10,264 bases of DNA from Pseudomonadota bacterium (lineage in GTDB: Bacteria > Pseudomonadota > Alphaproteobacteria > UBA2136 > UBA6156): NCBI GenBank assembly GCA_009927255.1, contig RFNJ01000154.1:1-10264 (forward strand), written 5' to 3'. The notes beneath the pieces are model-generated. The model did no database searches. It was not told where the DNA came from and saw only the letters and a list, made by a program, of their open reading frames with translations. Positions 6,490 to 10,264 of the stretch are shown here, piece by piece (the stretch's first letter is position 1; each line of letters starts with the position of its first letter). A program made the position numbers and the translations under genes.

Positions 6490-6918
6490 TTAGTTACCAC
6501 AGCTAGCAGTTACTTGCATAGCAGGTGATATACGCTTGTAGCTATCAAACTGCATGAAGTAATCGTGAGTTGAGAGCGGAGCTGTTTGCTCTGCCACAAA
6601 ACCATCGCGCGGGGTTGGCACGTGGTGAACGAAGTGGCCGAAGAGGTAGTCGCAATCGCGGGCGTAGGCGCGGGTATCGGTAATGTGGGTATGCCAGACG
6701 AGGTCGACAATCCGTGGTGGGGCGTAGCTCACTTCGCTGTCGCCGCGTTGGGCGATGAGGGTGAGGAATTTACCGTAAAGCTCTTCGGCACGGGCCAAGT
6801 CGGCACCTTCAATGCCGTATTCTTCTTCGACACGGGCCATGACGTTGCGCAGGTTGAGCTTGGCCAGGCGTTGTTCAAACGTTTCATCGCTTTGGATGAC
6901 TTTGAGAGTGTTTGCCAT
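6490..6918 (-). CDS. GRDP-like (glycine-rich domain-containing protein-like, DUF1399-type) small protein
   Basis: A 142-aa soluble protein. Residues 70-99 carry the conserved core of the GRDP-like family named after plant glycine-rich domain proteins: VDLVWHTHITDTRAYARDCD followed by YLFGHFVHH. W75, H76, H78, D88, C89, H98 and H99 are likely key residues, and their pattern suggests a metal or ligand site (inference). Residues 1-65 are predicted helical (ARVEEEYGIEGADLARAEEL). No signal peptide or membrane segment is seen and the biochemical function is unknown. ATG at 6918 is preferred: AAGGA lies 13 bases upstream and the protein then starts MANTLKVIQ. An upstream ATG at 6963 would add 15 residues (MCCVYDKPYKESLSQ) with no ribosome site. 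Single gene, convergent with the methyltransferase fusion and sharing its terminator. Confidence 0.78.
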   Translation of the reverse strand: MANTLKVIQSDETFEQRLAKLNLRNVMARVEEEYGIEGADLARAEELYGKFLTLIAQRGDSEVSYAPPRIVDLVWHTHITDTRAYARDCDYLFGHFVHHVPTPRDGFVAEQTAPLSTHDYFMQFDSYKRISPAMQVTASCGN

Positions 6919-7119
6919 TTGTGAGAGACTTTCCTTGTAGGGTTTGTCGTATACGCAACACATTAGGGCAGGTGTCTTCCAATTACAAGAGGTTGAGCAA
7001 ATTTTATTTTACGGGTCTCGCAGGAGTGCCAGAGGCGCGATAAAGTAGTTGAAGATATTGATTTTCATGTATTTATTTGCAGTTGTTGGGTAACAGTAAC
7101 CTTGAGAGGGTGTGGAACA

Positions 7120-7485
7120 ATGCCTTTATTGTTGATTATTTTAGAGCCTACCTTGAGCCAGCCGAGCCGCCAGCTGATTTTGGCGCTGGTGCAACATGGG
7201 AGTAACCCATGGTTTATCAGTGCCTTAACCCCCCAAGCCGCGCGGGCGGTAGGTCAATTGGCGCCGCAGATGATTTATAATGCCCATCAGTTTATCCCGA
7301 TTGCCCGGCTTTTGGCGATTTTTCCGCACCAGCCGGTGTTTTTTGTGCGCGATGGTAAGTTGCTTAGGGTGCCAACCAAGGCTCTTCGCTTGGTTCAAAC
7401 AGTTGAAGATCGTGTCTTTCACTCGCCTCCTCCCCCTGCCCTGCCGGAGTTTCCGGCGCAGTTGACTCTCCGGCGGCGGGGGTGA
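7120..7485 (+). CDS. Small hypothetical protein
   Basis: A 121-aa protein I do not recognise. It starts with a hydrophobic strand (MPLLLIILEPTLSQPSRQLI) and continues with mixed helix and strand character to about residue 95 (VFFVRDGKLLRVPTKALRL), then a proline-rich and basic end (SPPPPALPEFPAQLTLRRRG). ATG at 7120 has GAGAGGG about ten bases upstream, a fair ribosome site; a TTG at 7102 in the same frame is less likely. Codon choice through about 7363 (GCG, TTG, ATT, GCC, CCG) matches the neighbouring plus-strand ligase gene, which supports real coding. The last 122 bases lie antisense to the secreted-protein gene at 7364-7723, so the odd C-terminus may be a read-through after loss of an original stop. 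No paralogue or domain is evident. Confidence 0.55.
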   Translation: MPLLLIILEPTLSQPSRQLILALVQHGSNPWFISALTPQAARAVGQLAPQMIYNAHQFIPIARLLAIFPHQPVFFVRDGKLLRVPTKALRLVQTVEDRVFHSPPPPALPEFPAQLTLRRRG

Positions 7486-7723
7486 TGGCGTTGAAGTCGG
7501 TCAGTTCGGTGGTGCCGGAGAAATTTTGGGAGAACTCTTGCTCATCGACAATGCCGGTGGGGGTGAGGACTTCGGTGTCTCCATTCAGCGCGTGGCCGCT
7601 GAGTGTGGTGGCGCCGCTGAGGGGCTCTTCGGGCCAAAGATCGGCAGTTTGGGCATGAATGGGGGCGGCGGGGCTTAGGGCCAGCCCCCAACCTACCCCA
7701 AAACATAATATCCAAAACATCAT
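7364..7723 (-). CDS. Small secreted acidic protein of unknown function
   Basis: A 119-aa protein with a Sec signal peptide: a hydrophobic core (WILCFGVGWGLALS) and a likely signal peptidase I site after IHA, about residue 24. The mature part is about 95 residues, rich in Glu, Asp, Thr and Pro, without cysteine, and probably disordered in the periplasm or outside the cell. No domain is recognised. ATG at 7723 is chosen because GGTGAG lies seven bases upstream. The frame is open to GTG 7735 and TTG 7738, which would add a lysine to an otherwise uncharged n-region (MVSSKMMFW), so a longer start remains possible. It diverges from the O-antigen ligase gene across a short gap and overlaps the tail of the plus-strand gene ending at 7485. 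A link to surface glycan export is only positional. Confidence 0.62.
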   Translation of the reverse strand: MMFWILCFGVGWGLALSPAAPIHAQTADLWPEEPLSGATTLSGHALNGDTEVLTPTGIVDEQEFSQNFSGTTELTDFNAITPAAGESTAPETPAGQGEEASERHDLQLFEPSEEPWLAP

Positions 7724-7748
7724 TTTGCTGCTCACCAAGGCATCTTGA

Positions 7749-7770
7749 TTGCCAGCCGCTGCGCTGGCAA
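7749..7770. promoter_or_regulatory. Inverted repeat between divergent genes
   Basis: TTGCCAGC at 7749-7756 is the exact reverse complement of GCTGGCAA at 7763-7770, with a six-base spacer. It fills much of the short gap between the secreted-protein gene (minus) and the ligase gene (plus, ATG 7784). It could be an operator for a dimeric regulator or a hairpin in the ligase leader; the ligase ribosome site AGGGTG follows directly. Confidence 0.45.
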
Positions 7771-7783
7771 GTAGGGTGCCGCT

Positions 7784-10243
7784 ATGGCGCGTAAAACATC
7801 TGCTGCAAAACAGACCACTGCTATGGCGGTGGTGGCCAGTTCTGATGCCCGTTCTGATGAGTTAGCGGGACATCCCCCTGCCCTGTGGCATGGGCGCTTA
7901 ACGGTTGCGGTGCAGTGGTTGTTGCTGTTTTTTGCCGCCACACTGCCGCTTTATTATGACCTTTCGGTGCCGGAGGTTTCGGGCGACATTCGGTGGATGG
8001 CCACCAACTTTTTTGCTGGCTTGGTGATTTTGCTGCTGCTGGCGCGGGCGGCTTTGGCGCCACAGGCGGTGCTGAACTGGCGCTGGCCGCCGATTTTTTG
8101 GTTTGCGCTGGGGCTATCTATTTGGGCAGCGGTAAGTTTGGTTGATGCGCTGAACTGGCTGCGCGGGATTATTTTGATTAAGGCGATGTATTCGCAAATG
8201 TTACTGATGGTGGCGGTGTATTGTGTGGCGAACCCGCTGTTTATTCGGCGGCTGATGTGGGCGCTGATTTTGCCGATGGGCTTTACCAGCTTTTTGGGGA
8301 TTGCCCAATTTCATGGCTGGAATGGGGCGAGTTTTACCGAAGCGTTGCAGCACAGTTGGCTGTTCTTTTGGTTGCAGCCGCTGTTTTGGCTGCTGGGGCA
8401 TGTGCTTTATTTGCCGGCGCAGTTTATTCCTGGTTGGCCCGCAACGGCGAATTTTATTGACCAAATTGCTGGGTATTTCCAGCAAAGCGCCATCCCTGGC
8501 AGCACCTTTGCCAACAAAAACCTAGCCGGTAGCTGGACGGCGATGATGCTGCCGATTGCGCTGTATTTGCTCATCACCGCCAAGCGTTGGCCTACCCAAG
8601 CTTTTGCCAGCATTTGGTTGGCGCTGGCCGGATTGTTTTTTGTTTATGCCCGCGCGCGGGCAAGCTGGCTGGCGCTGTTTGCCAGCCTGTGCATGATGGC
8701 GGTGCTGGTGATTTTGTTGCCCAAAGTGCGGCGGAGCATTACCAGCCACTTTAACCCCGTGCATGTGTTTTGGCTGATTGTACCGCTGCTGGTGGTGGCG
8801 CGGTGGGGGGGGGATACCTCGCCGATTAGTGGCGCCCACGCGATTGACCGCACGCCAGCGGAACAGGTGCAGGCGCTGACCAACAGTTCGTGGAATGAAA
8901 TTGGTGGGCGGCTGGCGTATAATTTAAACAGCATTGCGATTACGCGGGATTATTGGTTCAACGGCGTTGGTTTGGGGAGTTTTTATGTGGTGTATCCGGC
9001 CTATTACGCGACATTTGTGGTAACGCCGCAGAACAGTTATAGCGTGCAGGCGCGGCCGCAGCGCACGCACTCCGACTTTACCCAAGCGTTTGACGAAATG
9101 GGAATTTTGGGTGGTATCTTTTTTGCTGGTTGGTTGCTGAGTGGGATTGCGATGGCGTTTAGGTTATTGGGGCAACCGGCGGCGCGGATGGCTTCGAGTT
9201 TAGCAATTGCTGGCAGCCTGGGTGGCGTGCTGCTGCTGATGGTCTTTGTGGAATATAAAGGCATGCTATCCATCCCCAACCCGTATAATTTGCTTACCCA
9301 AGCGGGCTTTGTGTTGGCGATTGCGGCGCTGCTGTGGCGGGCGTGGCGGAACTACCGCCTAACCCAGCACGACAAAACATCGGCGATTGATGATAATCAG
9401 CTGATCGGCCTGATGGCCGGCATCAGCGTGCTCACCATCAGCATCAATGCCACGCTGGATTTTCCGATGCAGTTGCCAACTGCCCCTGCCGCCACTGCGC
9501 TGCTGCTGGGGGCGATTGCGGCGATTTTTATGCAGTATCAGCCGCAAGGTGCCGTGGTGCTGCCCAAGCGGGTGGAAGGGCTGTTGCAGCGTTTTAGGCT
9601 GCCGCGCGTGGGGGTGTTTATGGTGATGGTGATTGTGGCGGGTGCGTGGGTTGCCGCACTGGCCGATGCGGTCGCCTTCCGCACCGGTAACCAGTATTTG
9701 AAGTACGCCATGATGCGGATTTATGCAGGCGTTTATGACGAGGAAACCATGGCGATTATGAATAAGGCGATGCAGGCTTATCCCTACGACCCGCGGATTC
9801 ATGAGCACATGGGCGTGGTTTATGCCAACTATAACGGCGCCCAGCCGCTGCCGCTGGAAGACCGCATTGCCAAGCTAGAATGGGTGGTCAGTGGCGATTA
9901 TTGGGGCGCCAACCATATTATTAACCTGAGTAGCCAATATTTGGTGCTGGCAGACAGCATGGTGCGCGAAGGCAAAGTGGCTGAGGCGCGCAAGCTGTTG
10001 GTGCGGGTGGAGGAGCTGTACGCCCGGTTGCAATTGGCTGCCAACTTTAGCCACTATACCTGGGGTGTGGGTGGGCTGCTGCGGCTGATGCAGGGGAATC
10101 CGCAAGAGGCGATTGCTTTATTTAACCGTTCGCTGGCGATTGAACCGGGTTATGAGCCTGCCAAGGCGGGGCTGACTGAAGCGCGTAAATATGTGGGCGA
10201 TGTGAAGCCGATTGTGGTGCGCAATGGGTTTTTGGGGAATTAA
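7784..10243 (+). CDS. O-antigen ligase/polymerase family protein (WaaL/Wzy-like) with C-terminal TPR region
   Basis: An 819-aa polytopic inner-membrane protein. About a dozen hydrophobic segments span residues 40-625. Family marks in order are GSTFANKNLAGSWTAMMLPI (239-258, the usual F-N-NxxA block before a membrane helix), YARARASWLAL (288-298, the usual SRxxWLAL), RLAYNLNSIAITRDYWFNG (376-394) ending in GVGLGSF (394-400), and RTHSDFTQAFDEMGILGGIF (427-446), where H429 and E438 match the conserved H-N-xxE-GxxG block. Such proteins join polymer glycan to lipid A-core, or polymerise repeat units, at the periplasmic face. Residues about 640-805 are soluble; the last unit (YTWGVGGLLRLMQGNPQEAI onward) is a clear TPR, with weaker ones before. 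ATG at 7784 has AGGGTG upstream. A run of nine G bases lies at codons 341-344. Ligase, Wzy polymerase or protein-glycan ligase cannot be told apart from sequence. Confidence 0.88.
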   Translation: MARKTSAAKQTTAMAVVASSDARSDELAGHPPALWHGRLTVAVQWLLLFFAATLPLYYDLSVPEVSGDIRWMATNFFAGLVILLLLARAALAPQAVLNWRWPPIFWFALGLSIWAAVSLVDALNWLRGIILIKAMYSQMLLMVAVYCVANPLFIRRLMWALILPMGFTSFLGIAQFHGWNGASFTEALQHSWLFFWLQPLFWLLGHVLYLPAQFIPGWPATANFIDQIAGYFQQSAIPGSTFANKNLAGSWTAMMLPIALYLLITAKRWPTQAFASIWLALAGLFFVYARARASWLALFASLCMMAVLVILLPKVRRSITSHFNPVHVFWLIVPLLVVARWGGDTSPISGAHAIDRTPAEQVQALTNSSWNEIGGRLAYNLNSIAITRDYWFNGVGLGSFYVVYPAYYATFVVTPQNSYSVQARPQRTHSDFTQAFDEMGILGGIFFAGWLLSGIAMAFRLLGQPAARMASSLAIAGSLGGVLLLMVFVEYKGMLSIPNPYNLLTQAGFVLAIAALLWRAWRNYRLTQHDKTSAIDDNQLIGLMAGISVLTISINATLDFPMQLPTAPAATALLLGAIAAIFMQYQPQGAVVLPKRVEGLLQRFRLPRVGVFMVMVIVAGAWVAALADAVAFRTGNQYLKYAMMRIYAGVYDEETMAIMNKAMQAYPYDPRIHEHMGVVYANYNGAQPLPLEDRIAKLEWVVSGDYWGANHIINLSSQYLVLADSMVREGKVAEARKLLVRVEELYARLQLAANFSHYTWGVGGLLRLMQGNPQEAIALFNRSLAIEPGYEPAKAGLTEARKYVGDVKPIVVRNGFLGN

Positions 10244-10264
10244 CTGCTTTAATAATTTAAAATA

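Overview
The window reads as a piece of a Gram-negative chromosome, probably alphaproteobacterial. The grounds are an AsmA-family envelope protein, an RluA-family 23S rRNA pseudouridine synthase, an O-antigen ligase/polymerase, and intergenic palindromes of the type that translates as WIPAFAGMT. This placement is inference: no rRNA or other strong marker is present. No tRNA, rRNA, CRISPR array, transposase or integrase was seen.

Layout. Positions 1-115 hold two adjoining hairpins. Positions 116-4830 (minus strand) form a tight operon: alpha/beta hydrolase, RluC-like pseudouridine synthase (8-base overlap with the hydrolase), then a large AsmA-family protein (13-base gap). Positions 4831-5211 are intergenic and rich in structure: an 8-base-period tandem repeat, an AT-rich possible promoter, then four perfect or near-perfect hairpins in a row. 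Positions 5212-6459 (plus) encode a phage-repressor-like HTH domain fused to a class I SAM methyltransferase, with a sharp drop in GC at the domain junction. The gene runs into a perfect 28-base palindromic terminator, which also serves the convergent minus-strand gene for a GRDP-like (plant glycine-rich-domain-protein type) small protein at 6490-6918. Next come a small unknown plus-strand gene (7120-7485) and a small secreted acidic protein on the minus strand (7364-7723), which overlap tail to tail. Diverging from the secreted protein, 7784-10243 (plus) encodes a polytopic O-antigen ligase/polymerase with a C-terminal TPR region.

How the genes may work together. AsmA-like protein and the Wzy/WaaL-like ligase both point to outer-membrane and surface-glycan biology; the pseudouridine synthase is ribosome maturation housekeeping. 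The HTH-methyltransferase is the most unusual gene: it joins sequence-specific DNA binding to a small-molecule-type methyltransferase fold and looks chimeric. The plus strand is G-rich across genes of both orientations, which fits it being the leading replication strand.

The best candidates for something undescribed are the HTH-methyltransferase fusion, the hairpin array in its probable leader, and the 8-base-period repeat beside it. Nothing here matches a known complete defence or mobile system.
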